Assembly: GCA_963682055.1 (NCBI GenBank)
Contig: OY821740.1
Span: 41,994,795 to 42,058,794, forward strand
Length of the DNA stretch: 64,000 nt
Reading direction: 5' to 3'
Source of the DNA: Primula veris
Lineage: Eukaryota; Streptophyta; Magnoliopsida; Ericales; Primulaceae
Positions 51,401-63,667 of this stretch are shown in pieces; positions within the stretch are counted from its first letter, which is position 1, and every line of letters starts with the position of its first letter. A program made the translations under genes and the position numbers. Below the pieces are notes generated by a model that was not told the DNA's origin, ran no database searches, and saw only the letters and a list, made by a program, of their open reading frames with translations.

Positions 51401-54400
51401 ACCTTCTGCTTCTGAGGAGGGAAGAGGAAAAGTAGCAGGTTAGTTTAGTTCCTTTCATTTTTTAGGTAATTTAGTTTTTTTCTTTTGTTGCTCTCTATTT
51501 TTTTTCCGGCTATTCTACATAAAATAGCCTCATATTGATCATAACTGCAATTGCCGCCTGTTCTCAACTTATTAACCAAAACACAGCCGGTTTGACAACT
51601 CGTCAACATTGTTTTTCAACAGCAGGCCATACTTATACAAATTATTGAACTTATAATAACGTTTCAACTCCATTGCCAATTTATAAATATAATTGAAAGC
51701 CGTTGATAGCATGGGTTCCAACCTGGCTGTGTTGTTTTAACATTTTAATCAAAACAAGTATACAATGAAGAAGTTGAGGTTTTACCTTGTGAGCTCATTT
51801 TCTTAAAATCTCTTACTTTCCTGATAGCTTTGCTGAAACAACAAAGTGTAAGTGCTAAGGGAACAGCTAAAGGTACTCCTGTAAATGAAGAAGTACCACC
51901 TTTACTAGAAGGAGGTGGAAGAGTCGAGGTATGCCCATAGAGTTTCTTTTTTGGTTGTATTTAGAAGTTATTCATGTTGATATCCTACGACCACTTAAAC
52001 TTACCATTTTCTAGGTGTGGCGCATTAATGGCAGTGCAAAGACTCCTGTGCCCACAGAGGATATTGGCAAGTTTTACAGCGGTGATTGCTACATTGTCCT
52101 TTACATCTACCATTCTGGTGATAAGAAAGAAGACTACTATCTGTGTTGTTGGTCAGGGAATGAAAGCATTGAGGTAATTCTCTACTTTCTTGATAAAAGA
52201 AATTAAAAAATTATGGGAAGTGTTGCGATACAAATAAAGTCTACATCGAAATTATGAGTTAAAATATAAACATCGTTTGAAACTCACTAATCATTTAACA
52301 CCATTATGGCAATGAGAAAGCATATTCCCCTCTAGAAAGGTTGTAAAAAACAGGGTGTTTCATTTTCAGGATGATCGAAAGATGGCTGCTCGTTTAGCTA
52401 ACACTATGTCCAACTCATTGAAAGGGAGACCTCTGCAGGTATCTTAGTGTCTCCAAAATCCCATTGCTTGAAATGCCTGTGAATTGATATTCCCGTCGCA
52501 CAAATTGATTGTGAATTGCTTAGTTTTCAATTATAATTTACTTCGTGTAGGGTCGTATATATCAAGGGAAGGAGCCTCCGCAGTTTATTGCAATCTTTCA
52601 GCCTTTGGTGATTCTTAAGGTACCACTTCATGACATAACTAAGTTGTTGATTTGACATCTTATTGAAGAGAATCTTGAACCAATTGTGATTGTTAATAAT
52701 TCTTTTTAAAATTAGGGTGGGATGAGCTCTGGTTATAAAAAATATGTTGCCGACAAAGGTTTAAATGATGAAACTTACACTGCGGACGGTGTTGCACTCC
52801 TTGGCATTTCTGGAACTTCTGTGTACAATAATAAAGTGGTGCAAGTTGATGCTGTATGTGGATAATGATATCTTAGATTTTGGAGCTATTTTTTCTGATG
52901 TCTATATTTATAAAGATTACAGTTAGAACTTATATATATATAGATTTCCTCTTTTTTTTGTTTAGCTTAATGGGTGAGATTTACTTCACAAGTCATGGAC
53001 ACATGATATCATTTTTCTCTTTTCGAAAGGAATAACTCTTATCTGAGGTGTTTTATCTGTGTTGGAGCTCTGTTATATAAATTACGTGTTTGTTTAAAAT
53101 TATATTATTGATATCTTTATTTTTCAAATTCAAATGTACCATGAACTCTTTGTTTTTCAAAGTTAAATGTATCATGAACTCCTGTTGTTTGTTCCTTCAC
53201 CCAAGCATCATATAACAAAATTTTCATTCTATTTGCTATAAAGAATAAATTATTGTTGGATCTGTGGAGTTAACTGAGAATATAATTCTTGACAAAAGTA
53301 AGTCTACATGATTGATGACCTGCATGTCCCTTTAATTGCTTATTTTTTCCTTATTCAGGTTGCTACATCATTAAGTTCTGATGAATGCTTCCTTTTGCAA
53401 TCTGGCTCTTCGCTGTTCACATGGCATGGAAATCAAAGTACAGTTGAGCAACAACAGTTAGCTTCAAAAATTGCAGAGTTTTTGAAGGTATTTCATCTTG
53501 TTAATAAATTGGTATCCGTGGTTTAGTGATTTCCAAGAGTTGGATAAAATAACTTACCAAAAAATACTTTTGATCAATTGATCAGAAAGAAGACTTTTTG
53601 GTTTAACTACAATTCCCTTATTCAGTTGAGATGGCCCTTCTTCAAATAGTCGACATGTATTTGTTAAAAATAGCATCTTACTTAAGAAGTTTGATGTTGC
53701 TGTTGTTTCAAATTCACAATTTGCCGAGACTGTTTTCTTTGGTACCTTATCTTACAGCACCGAGGCATCTTAAACTTTTTGCAATGTTGATTATAATATT
53801 TGGCCAAAATCTGAAGCACTTGATAAAGCATATCGACGTTGTATAAGAGTGTTTTTTGCTAGATTCAGCTCTTTTTCTTTGAATTTTATAGCCAGGGGTA
53901 GCTGTGAAACATGCAAAAGAAGGAACTGAAAACTCAACATTTTGGTTTGCTCTTGGAGGGAAACAAAGTTATACCAGCAAAAAAGTGAATTCTGAAATTC
54001 TTAGAGATCCTCATTTATTCACTTTTTCAATCAACAGACAAGGTATCAATTAAATTCTTGAATGCATTTGTTCCACTTCTTATATAAGATACAAACTTTT
54101 TGAATTTCTGTACGAATTAATTAAAAGCCATCTAACTGTTTCCAAATGGTGTTTCCTGCTGATATTTCATCCCCAGGAAAGTTTGAGGTGAGTTCTAGAA
54201 GGTTGTATTTGAATACTGAATTTGCTTATCAAGCGGTTCTATATTCAAATTACATCATTCTTTCTGCAGGTGGAAGAAGTTTATAACTTTTCACAAGATG
54301 ATCTGTTGACTGAGGATACCTTAATACTTGATACGCATGCTGAGGTGTTTGTTTGGGTTGGTCAATGTGTGGACTCCAAAGAGAAACAAGATGCTTTTGA

Positions 54401-56351
54401 ATTTGGCCAGGTACCGCTAAAGCATTTATTTGACCTGTCGTTATTTTAGGTAAGGAGTATTCTATTGACTTTTGAATATGATTACAGAAATATGTAGATA
54501 TGGCTGGATCTCTGGAAGGGTTATCTCCGTATGTGCCGCTATACAAAGTGACTGAAGGAAATGAACCATGCTTCTTCACCATATATTTTAAATGGGATCC
54601 TTCCAAAGCTACTGTATGTCCTGGCTCCTGCTTATAAAAAATCCCCTTTTTATCTATTTTCAAAGGGGAAAAGATTTCTATTTCTAACTACTTTGGTGTT
54701 TAAATAAGTTATGTAAAACTGTTTTCCAACTGTTGAAGTTAACTTGAGAAAGTTATTGTTGAGCTTGAATCTGGAGATGGGATACAAGCATACAGCACCT
54801 TAACCTCATTTATGTAGACACCCCGTTATTAGATGGTAAATGTTTAAGAGCTTTGGGAAGTAACGTGGAGGCGTACCATTCTATATTTAGAAATAATTGA
54901 GGAAGCACCCCGAAACTTAACCCTATTCGGGAAGTATAAAGCAAAACGAAATCTTTTATAATAGTGGAGGTAAAACTAATCATTGAAAGAATCTTAGGAA
55001 TACTTGTTAAAATACTGGTCAAATATTAGTACCCGGCAATTACTTCAGTTTGAGGTCTGACTATAGGCTCACTATAAATTTATCACCAAGACATATTGCA
55101 TAATGTTTTTCGTGTTTGTTTACTTCTTTACTAAATTGATTTTTCGTGTTGATTAGGTGCATGAAAACTCATTCCAGAAGAAAGTAATGCAACTCTTTGG
55201 GGACGGCCGAGCTGAAGTAAAAGTCTCAAGTTCATTGTTTTGATATTATAACGTGTAACCTGATAATATAACTTATAGAACTTTAATGATGTTACAGAGT
55301 CAGGACAAGTCAAATGAATCGAATTCGGGTGGACCAACACAAAGAGCTTCAGCTTTGGCTGCGTTATCATCCGCATTTAATCCATCTTCTGGCACTAAAA
55401 GTCCTTCACCTTCGAGGATATCCAACACAGGCCAAGGGTCACAAAGAGCTGCAGCTGTGGCTGCTTTATCGCAAGTTTTAACTGCTGAAAAGAAACAATC
55501 ACCAGACTCATCCCCTCCTCGTTCCATCACTATTTTACCAACTGAAATTACCCCTCCAGGTATTCACAACCAAACTAGTCCTCACTGAATTTCTTTTGCT
55601 TTCGAATAAGCCAGTATTGAACTTTAGGATCCTTTTGGAGATCATCATCATCAAACTACGCCTTTATCCCAAAAAATTGGGGTCGGCTATATGAAACCAT
55701 TTGAGAGTTTACTCGTCCTCGCAACAATGAATTTTTCTCCGCCATACTTCAATAGTTTAATTATGAAATTATTCTACAGACACAGCATAGTTTTAACTTT
55801 TAATATTCAGTTTACAGTTGCTATGAATTTAAAACCGTAGTGGGATTTTTTCCTCCAAGAACGCTAATTGATGTTATTTTCATATTGGTTTAGAACTAAG
55901 TATAGTAAGTGATGCAAAACCCACCAGGGTTAACCTCGATTTTGCTCTTGTATGTGAAACATGTAAGGGATTATTTTAGACGGGTTCGATGAATTCAGTA
56001 TGTGACTCTATATTGTTCAAGTATTTACGACCAAGGTGGATATTTTTCTTTTAATATCCATGAGTTTTTGGCATATTTTGGCTGCTCTTTACAGCTGTAA
56101 CGACGAGTGAAGACACACCATTAGAAATTGAGGATGCTGATGAAGTTTCTGAAGTGAAAGACGCTGAGATACTCGAGCCTGTTCCTGCGAGTAATGGTGA
56201 TAACTCGGGACCAGAGGTAAATTTGGAGATGGATGAGAATGGAGCTGATACTAGTCAAAAGACTTATACATATGATCAGTTGAAGGCTCGTTCTGAGAAC
56301 CCAATTAGTGGAATCGATCTCAAAAGTAGAGAGGTTAGTTATCCAATTGGC

Positions 56352-56389
<38 letters not shown>

Positions 56390-56575
56390 ATAACTAGTGT
56401 TTGTATTACGGATTTATTTCATCACTTGTATCAGTGTATGACAATCTTTCTTTATATTTAGGCTTATCTGTCTGACAAGGAATTTCAAGCTGTTATGGGA
56501 ATGGCAAAAGAAGCGTTTTACAAATTACCAAAATGGAAGCAAGATATGCTGAAGAAGAAGGCGGATCTCTTCTAG
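48423..56575 (+). CDS. VLN: Villin, actin-bundling protein (VLN2/VLN3-like)
   Basis: Twenty-two coding exons close into 949 residues: 48423-48478, 48879-48978, 49162-49227, 49301-49537, 49857-50034, 50149-50281, 51050-51209, 51288-51438, 51828-51928, 52015-52173, 52370-52438, 52551-52619, 52716-52853, 53359-53487, 53892-54042, 54177-54187, 54270-54410, 54488-54613, 55157-55216, 55298-55559, 56095-56333, 56462-56575. Six gelsolin repeats are followed by a Ser/Ala-rich linker (two QRA-ALAALS-type motifs), an acidic stretch and a headpiece ending [12 protein letters not shown]. Signature blocks include [80 protein letters not shown], and [20 protein letters not shown]. Villins bundle, cap and sever actin filaments in a calcium-dependent way. 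The linker with a headpiece favours the VLN2/VLN3 group. Intron 1 looks U12-type and exon 16 is only 11 nt. The last intron contains a run of 37 C. Frame continuity at all 21 junctions supports the model. Confidence 0.94.
48479..48878 (+). other. Probable U12-type intron (villin intron 1)
   Basis: The donor is GTATCCTTGT, matching the minor-spliceosome consensus RTATCCTTT in the first eight positions. The only frame-keeping acceptor is CTGTACTAG|AGGCACC. ACTTAAT at 48863-48869 fits the core of the U12 branch site, with the branch A 10 bases before the junction. There is no polypyrimidine tract before the acceptor, as expected for this class. Confidence 0.75.
54177..54187 (+). other. 11-nt coding microexon of villin
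   Basis: GAAAGTTTGAG between CCCCAG and GTGAGT is needed to read RQ|GKFE|VEEVYNF, the residues that link gelsolin repeats 5 and 6 in this family. Skipping it would break the frame, because the preceding exon ends in phase 1 and the next begins in phase 0. Confidence 0.85.
56353..56389. repeat. Run of 37 C in the last villin intron
   Basis: An unbroken C run lies 19 bases after the donor of the last intron (56334). On the minus strand it is a G run able to form four-stranded structures. Exact length is unreliable in most sequencing methods. Confidence 0.95.
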
Positions 56576-59480
56576 AAGTTACCACATTGATATATTGTTG
56601 ATCTATTGCTACGGTGTCGGTATTTAGCATCAACTCGAAGCCGATTTTCTTCCATATTTCCGTATCATCTATTGTTGTTTGAGCGTGTTTTTGAGGACTA
56701 GAAGCAGGTATCATTATTCAATTTTTCGGGCTTTGTTTGCCAATTTTTTCCCTGTTTTCTTTTCTTTTTTCCTTATTTAGTATGGTTATTCTCTTTCGTT
56801 TTTAAGAAAAGGTGTAAAAGTAAGGGCAGATATGGCGTTCATTCGTATGTCTAAAACAGGATGTGCTGTTGTTTGTTGTCAACTGTTGTAATGGGCTATT
56901 TTTTTTTGAGAAAAACACTAGTGTAATAGCCTTATTGGTTGTAACAAGAATAGCAATCTGCTTTTTGGAAACGGTACATGTTAAAAAAACCATATTTCAT
57001 AAGTACTCAACAGTTTTATCTGTTGGAAAGTTTTTTCCTTGGAAACTTAGTTACCTTTTTAGTGTGTGAATATCCATTAATGTAGAATTAGAAAAAAAAA
57101 ATAGGCATAGAAGAGGATTGAAGAAAAAAATCCATCACTCTTTGTTGTCTTTATAAGGTCTCTATTGCCTTTTTATTAGCAGTGACTATTTGATGATTCA
57201 TCTCTAGTGTACATAAGTTGTTTTAGACTTTTGTGTATGTATATATCATTTTTAAAGTTATGTACAGTAGGTGGCTTTGATTAGACAACAAAATGCGTAA
57301 TTATAAAGGAACCTTGCTCTTAATTATTATTACTAGGAGTAGAATGTAGCACCACCTCACTTGAATAGTGCAATGTGGTTGGCTATTTAGTACCCGTGAT
57401 CTAGCTAATTTCACGTCATGGCATTTATTCTTCCACCTAACTATAATTGTGTAGGGGAAAAAATAATGCATGTTTTCAGAGGCAGCCAATCAATTCATAT
57501 ACGTAATAATCTTTCTCATAACCCCATTTTGGATATTTTGTCCAGTTGTTCCTCATTTATCTTCAAACGTTTTTTTCTAATACACATGTAAGGACCATTC
57601 TAGATTAATTGGACCCGCCCTAATTGGGCACTTTAATGATAATCACTTCTATTTATCAAAATCACCAACTACAAGTCTACAACTACAGGAGTAGATTAAT
57701 TATGTGTACTCTCTTTTCTGGCATTAAAAAATCGTTAGTAGCTTTCCACATTACTTGGGGTTTTTAAATCCCCATATGGATACTTCTATTTTTCTAGTAT
57801 TATCGCATTTAAATCCCCATTGTTGTGCACAAGTGTTTTAAAAGACGTGTATAGACGTAAATTAGGCCGCGTCTAAACGATAGTCGAAACCTAAAAACCT
57901 AAGATATTAGTAGGGATTAAGCAGATTAAGCGGTGATTAAGCGAATTAAATTAGACGCTAGACGGTCAATTTCCGCATGAAGTCTGTCTTACGCCTTTTA
58001 GAAGATTGGAAGATTGGTCTTGTATTAGTGACTTGTCTCAGGTTTAAAGCTAAAAAATCTTATTTTCTAGCCCAAATAATTAAGCACATACAGTTGATCT
58101 ATAAAGCGATTTTTTTTTCATTCTTAGGAAAAAGTTATTCGTCTTACAAAACACAAAATAACTAAGACGAGATCTACTTTTCTTAAGTTATACTATACTC
58201 AAATAGTCAACTTCTTAAGACTTTTTTTTTTTCCTTTTCCTTTTTTATTCTTTTCGTTTTTATCTATTAAAATTTGAAACCCACCGAAAGAAATACATGA
58301 TTTCATGTGAAGAATGCGATACCAATCTACTTTTTATGCACATAAAACATAGATGGAACTTTATTCTATTATGTTCTACTCCAATGAAATCAAAGATTTT
58401 TCGAAACTTTTTCCATGTCCACTCAAATGGAAGAGCGATAAGATATCCATCTCATATATTCCCCACAAAGCCACAAGCACTCCACAAAACAAACACATTT
58501 TAATCAAAAGGGGTCCTCCACCATGCAAATATTCAAAATGAGAAAAATATGAGTAATTCGATTGTCTCATCGAATGACACGTCGTCTCATGCATTATGTG
58601 TGTCGGTTTGGCTTTTTGTTATGGTTTGATTTATATATGTGACCACTAAGCGATTTATGTGGTTATAAGCATCCAAAGCTAAAAAAAAAATGACAATATA
58701 CTTTATTCTTATACCATCTTAAATGTTACGTATAACTAATTATAGTTATAAGTTGACTCAAGGTGATAAACATGATTAGAAACGTTCACATACATAGAGG
58801 GTTATTGTAGTTTTATATATATGATGCTAACAAGTTAGCCATACGTTTAGTATTACCTTATGAGTTAAGAACTAAATTATCCCCGGATTCCGGCATTCAG
58901 CCTTGGCTTTTTTTATTAATTGTGCGAACACGAAAACGGGTTTATTCATACTATTTTTTTTTATCATAATTAAGTAATATAAGTGATAATAATATCAAGA
59001 GAAACAAATAAACGTCATTGCAGTAAATTATAAAGACGTATAACCTTAGTTTAATTCTCTAAATTGACCTATTACATGGTTTTTTTTTTTTATATGCACG
59101 ACTAACACTATCATAAACATGATGCACTGTAGTTTAGCATATGTCATCCATTAACAACCAAACACGTTAATAAATTCATAAAAACTATCTTAAAATTAAT
59201 TTAAAATTAAAATTAAAAAATAATATTGGTTGACACACTCTTAATTATATCGGATTCATGCAATGTACAGTACAAGTGTAATATTGTTTTTTATTTATTT
59301 TGATAAGCATGTGTATGAAGTATATATGTTTGTCTCTATCTTTTTCTTGGAGGGTTTGATAAATAAAGGAGATTTGTTTCATTTGGGGAGGAAATATTTA
59401 TAATTACAAAATGACCAAGCGGGACTTGTGGTGGGACTTAACCATCGGCACAACTAGCATTACTGAGTTTCAATTGCTAT
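56576..59480. other. Intergenic DNA downstream of villin
   Basis: It holds the villin 3' end. At 57830-57980 there is a less AT-rich piece with recurring GATTAAGC and TTAGACG words, resembling short degenerate dispersed repeats in plants; words such as GACTAATCG in CTU2 intron 1 (26050-26270) have a similar look. No gene is recognised. Confidence 0.45.
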
Positions 59481-59483
59481 ATA

Positions 59484-59675
59484 CATTACAAAATAATGTT
59501 TGATTTAGTGAGAGTCAAAAGTTGTCACAAGGCTGTCGTAAATTGACTAAATTGTCACAAAGCCGTCACAAATTGACTAGACTGTCACAAAACCGTCACA
59601 AAAACCGTCGTTAATAAGCTCGTAACAAAAAATAACATCACTAATCCTGTTGCTATTTGAGTATTTTTTACAGTG
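59484..59675. mobile_element. Short CACTA-type element, copy 1
   Basis: The element starts CATTACAAAATAATG, a one-base variant of CACTACAAAA, and ends TTTTTTACAGTG. It is flanked on both sides by the 3-bp duplication ATA (59481-59483 and 59676-59678), the size made by CACTA-type transposases. The inside consists of repeated TGTCACAAA, CTGTCGT and CCGTCAC words similar to copy 2 but codes for nothing. It is non-autonomous. Confidence 0.85.
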
Positions 59676-60054
59676 ATATTTATTCCCATGCACTCTCACG
59701 GTCCACTATTGCATAACAACAACAAAAAATTTGGCTAAATCATTCAATCGTATATATTATAATGTGCAAGCACGTACACAATGACAAATTATACTAGAGC
59801 AAATTAGAGTCATTTCCATTCAGTAAGTGAATTTGGACTAGCCATCTAGAGAGAATATATACACGTGTAATTATACACATCCTTAAATCAATCAATTGTA
59901 TGCTGACTAGTCGGTTTAAGTTAATTATATCCGTCGTTATCTTCAATCAACCAACATTGATAAACATTAATATTTAATTAATTAAATATTAAGTCAGAGT
60001 TTGTTCTTACTTTGCAGTTTGGTAACTAAATAAACATAAAATTAATTAGTACCT
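59676..60054. other. Spacer between the first CACTA element and the tandem repeat
   Basis: AT-rich DNA with no gene or repeat seen. Confidence 0.4.
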
Positions 60055-60428
60055 TTCAACTGTGTACACGTTTTTTCCCCTCAAGATTAACTATATGTAC
60101 AAGTGTTACATATGATATGCCGACTTCAATCGTTGTCACTCAATTAATAATTAATTGGTATGATTGTACTTTGTATTCCATTAAGTTCACGTAGGCTTTG
60201 CTAAAAAACAGACATATATATGACACAACACAAATATCATTTCAACTATGTACACGTTTTTTTTTTCAAGATTAACCATGTACAAGTGTTACATAAATAT
60301 GATCTGCTGATTTCAATCGTTGTCACTAACTAAATTAATAATTTAATTGTTATGATTGTACTTCCAATTCCATTAAGTTCACGTAGGCTTTGCTAAAAAA
60401 CAGACATATATGACACAACACAAATATG
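60055..60428. repeat. Two-copy tandem repeat of about 186 bp
   Basis: Copy 1 (60055-60240) and copy 2 (60241-60428) both start TTCAACT-TGTACACGTTTT. They share AAGTTCACGTAGGCTTTGCT and ACAGACATATATGACACAAC near their ends, with small indels. The copies lie between the two CACTA-type elements. Confidence 0.9.
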
Positions 60429-60483
60429 TTCTTTATTTGTAACATATGAGTTTTATTGACATGCAAAGGCACAAAACAGACAT

Positions 60484-60677
60484 CACTACAAAATAATATT
60501 TGATTTAGTGAGAGTTAAAAGCTGTCACAATCCTGTCGCTAATTTAAAAAGCTATCACAAATCTGTCGCAAATTGACTAAACTGTCACAAAACCGTAACA
60601 AAAACTGTCGCTAATAAACTCGTAACAAAAACTACCGTCACTAATCCCGTCGCTATTTGAGTATTTTTTTTGTAGTG
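60484..60677. mobile_element. Short CACTA-type element, copy 2
   Basis: Ends are CACTACAAAATAAT and TTTTTTTTGTAGTG, inverted CACTACAAA termini. The 3-bp duplication CAT flanks both sides (60481-60483 and 60678-60680). The inside resembles copy 1, with repeated CTGTCGC and TGTCACAAA words. At 194 bp it is far too short to encode a transposase, so it depends on one elsewhere. Confidence 0.92.
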
Positions 60678-63095
60678 CATCCTCCACGTGTCAATAATAA
60701 ATATATTTAAGTACATGATACACATGTATGATAGTCCCTCCGTGATTTTCAAGTGTATTCTTTTGATTTCATTAAAAGTTGTCGTTAATTACATTTTAAA
60801 ATTATAAATATAATACTAATTTAAATTAAATAATAATAATTATTAATTTTTGGAATGTATTTGTTGCAATATTTAAGAATACTATGGTACTTTTATTATT
60901 ATTTTCATTGATAAATTAGAAAAGTTGACACTTATTTTAGTACAACCAAATATGAAACATTTGACACTTATTTTGGGATGTATCAAAATTTTATATATAT
61001 CGTACATCTTAGAGCATCTGCATCAATATCTCTATCAAACTCTATAAATTTGTGGATAAAAATTTACTTTTTAGATTTTAAAGATTCATTTATATTTTAT
61101 GTCAAATTTCAAACTCTCTTATAAACTTTTTTTAACAATTATTATATTATTAATATATTTAAAATTTAAAGTGATAATGTAAATAAATGAAGGAGACAAG
61201 ATCTTGTAATAAAATATTGTTACTCTATTAAAGTGAATTGTGAGACCAAATTTTTTTTTCAATCTTTTTTATTAAAAAAATTTATCACAATTGGTGAGTG
61301 TGATGCAGTTGATTTAACACTCCATCAACTAATTTAAAAATTATACAGGGGGGAAATTCCATTTCAATCAAATCACTACAACTACATGCAATTATTAATT
61401 AAACTCAATTACAATCACTAGGGACAAACATATTTTATAATTTCGACCAGCAAAGCATACATGTTTTACACTTATGACAACATTTCTAACTCTAAAGTTA
61501 TAATTATAATATATCAATTATCTCATTTATACTATAGTTGTTGGACACGTGAATAAAACCAACTCATTAATGAATCTACTCAAAAAACGATTAGATTTTA
61601 CTCCTAAACTTTTTCATCATTTTTCTTGATTATTTGTTATTTTTCTTTGTATGTATTTCTAAACGGTGATTTCTTTTTTGCTTTTAGTACTAGTGTTATT
61701 CTCAATTATAAGATTGTGATTCTTGTTACGTACGGTAACAAATTTAAACAATCATGAATGGATAAAACTCAAACTTCTTTCAATGGATTTTTTTATTAAA
61801 AAATGATATTTTTTTTTAAAATTAAATATGTCGAGATAAAACTATCAAGAGCCTACGAAATTCCGAAAAAAATCGGATCTCAACTTTTGTCATGTCAAGG
61901 TTTGTTTTTTTTATACTCAAAAAGTATTAAATGGCAAGTTTTCTTTGTCATATCATCTAAAAGTAGTCTTGTTCTTCTTGAAATAACTATTCTAAATATC
62001 AACAGAGGAGGTATTTTAGTAAAACTGACCAAGTGAGAACGTAATGATCCTGTTCTAACTAAATTTATCAGAGTTTTCTTAATTTAATTATACGACAATA
62101 ATATCTTCGGGAGGAGGGAGCTTAATTAGTATTTTTAGTCTTTAAAACTTATGTTTAACTAATGCTTTTGAAGTTAAAAATAAGATAAATTTTTAAAAAA
62201 TCAAAATCAAAACAACCGAAATTTTATGTTTTCTTAAAATTTTGGCATTATTTGAAGAGTGATCCAAGAACGTGGAAAAGGGGTTAACTCATGTGAACTT
62301 TCGAAAACAAATTTGTTTTTGTATATATATATATATATTCCCAGTTACCATCAGTGGCGATATATTTCTTCTTTTGCTTTTACATGTTATCATCTTCTTC
62401 TATTTTTTTTTTATCTGTTGCCAAAATATGCATGTAGCTGGAAAAGTGAAAGCAGATGTAAAGCAACAAATGGCAACGGTGTAGAAACATACAACCACGT
62501 GTTTTCAATAAATGCTCATATATGTTACTATATTTGTGCATTCACGTATGTATAATTGCCTTGCATTCTCTCCATGACCCACCTCTATCCTTTCTATGGT
62601 TAAACATTTTTTATAAATCATCAGCAACTTTATCCCCTTTTTACTTCTAATCACATGTTTCTAATCTCTAAGACCAAGTAGTATTGTATATTGTCACCTT
62701 GAAGTATTTCCTATGACCTAGTAATCACTAATTTTATTTTTTTTACAAATAACGGTTTTTTTTTTTACTTTGTTAAGACATTAATGGTTATGGTTTTTTT
62801 GATGAGTTTTTTTTTACAATTTGTGACACGCATGCAATCACATTATTTTTCAGTGAATCTGCATATTAGTCTTTTTTGAAACAATCACCTAATTCACGCC
62901 TAGCCTATAGCCTTTTTCAATTTTATTATTCTAGATCTCGCGGGGCTTTGTTCCATTGTTACTTTGTAATTAAATATGTAATATTAGCTTCGTTTCAATG
63001 AATAAGCCTAGTGTTCGATCGGTTTGGTATGCTAAAATTTCGATTATTAAATTTATCCAAACTCGACAAGATGGCGATGATCTTTTTATCCAAGA
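60678..63095. other. AT-rich intergenic DNA with a possible MITE
   Basis: Around 61013-61330 the left side reads AGAGCATCTGCATCA and the right side, on the minus strand, contains GTTAAATCAACTGCATCACA, a weak inverted resemblance to the AGAGCATC-type MITEs of plants. Borders and target duplication are not clear. A short TA run lies near 62323-62338. No gene is recognised. Confidence 0.35.
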
Positions 63096-63667
63096 GCATT
63101 AGCACCGGTTAACTTACATTTTTTCTCATATTTAACTTAATTAACATCATTTTTATATTTTTAGGATAACAGTTTAACTTTATACATTTTTCAGCTTTCC
63201 TATCAAATTTATTATTATAACTAAATATTACTATATTTTAATATACTTCTATCAATTTTTTTCAACCCAAATTAATTTATTAGAACAATCACATTAAATA
63301 AGTTACAAGTTTTCTCGTATTTAAAGTAAAAAATACATTTTTACAACTTATAAGTAAACGTTTTGGTTTATACAGATTATCAGTTTTTTTTTAATCAATT
63401 TCTCTATCAAAATTATACAACTCATCTTTTTGTTATTTTGTTAATTTATATGTGAAAAGTACAAATAAATGAGAGAGAATAAAAGAAAAGTAAGAGAGAT
63501 AAATTATTATTTTAATTATAAATAACATCTTGATCTCTTGTATTTGAGTGATATTTGACTTCATGTAAATTTAAGTTAATGGATATAAAAACTAATACGT
63601 GTATAATTTTAAAACAATATCTCTCATATTTAAGGTAAATGAGTCATAAAGAAGAACTGATGCACGT
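63096..63667. mobile_element. Possible AGAGCATT-type MITE
   Basis: The left end reads GAGCATTAGCACCGGTTAAC and then TTCTCATATTTAACTTA. The right end, on the minus strand, reads GTGCATCAGTTCTTC, then TCATTTACCTTAAATATGAG. The similarity is imperfect and I find no target duplication, so this is a weak call. Confidence 0.35.

Noticed and set aside
59484..60677. One long CACTA element spanning both copies
   Set aside because: Each copy has its own inverted ends and its own 3-bp duplication, with unrelated DNA and a tandem repeat between them.
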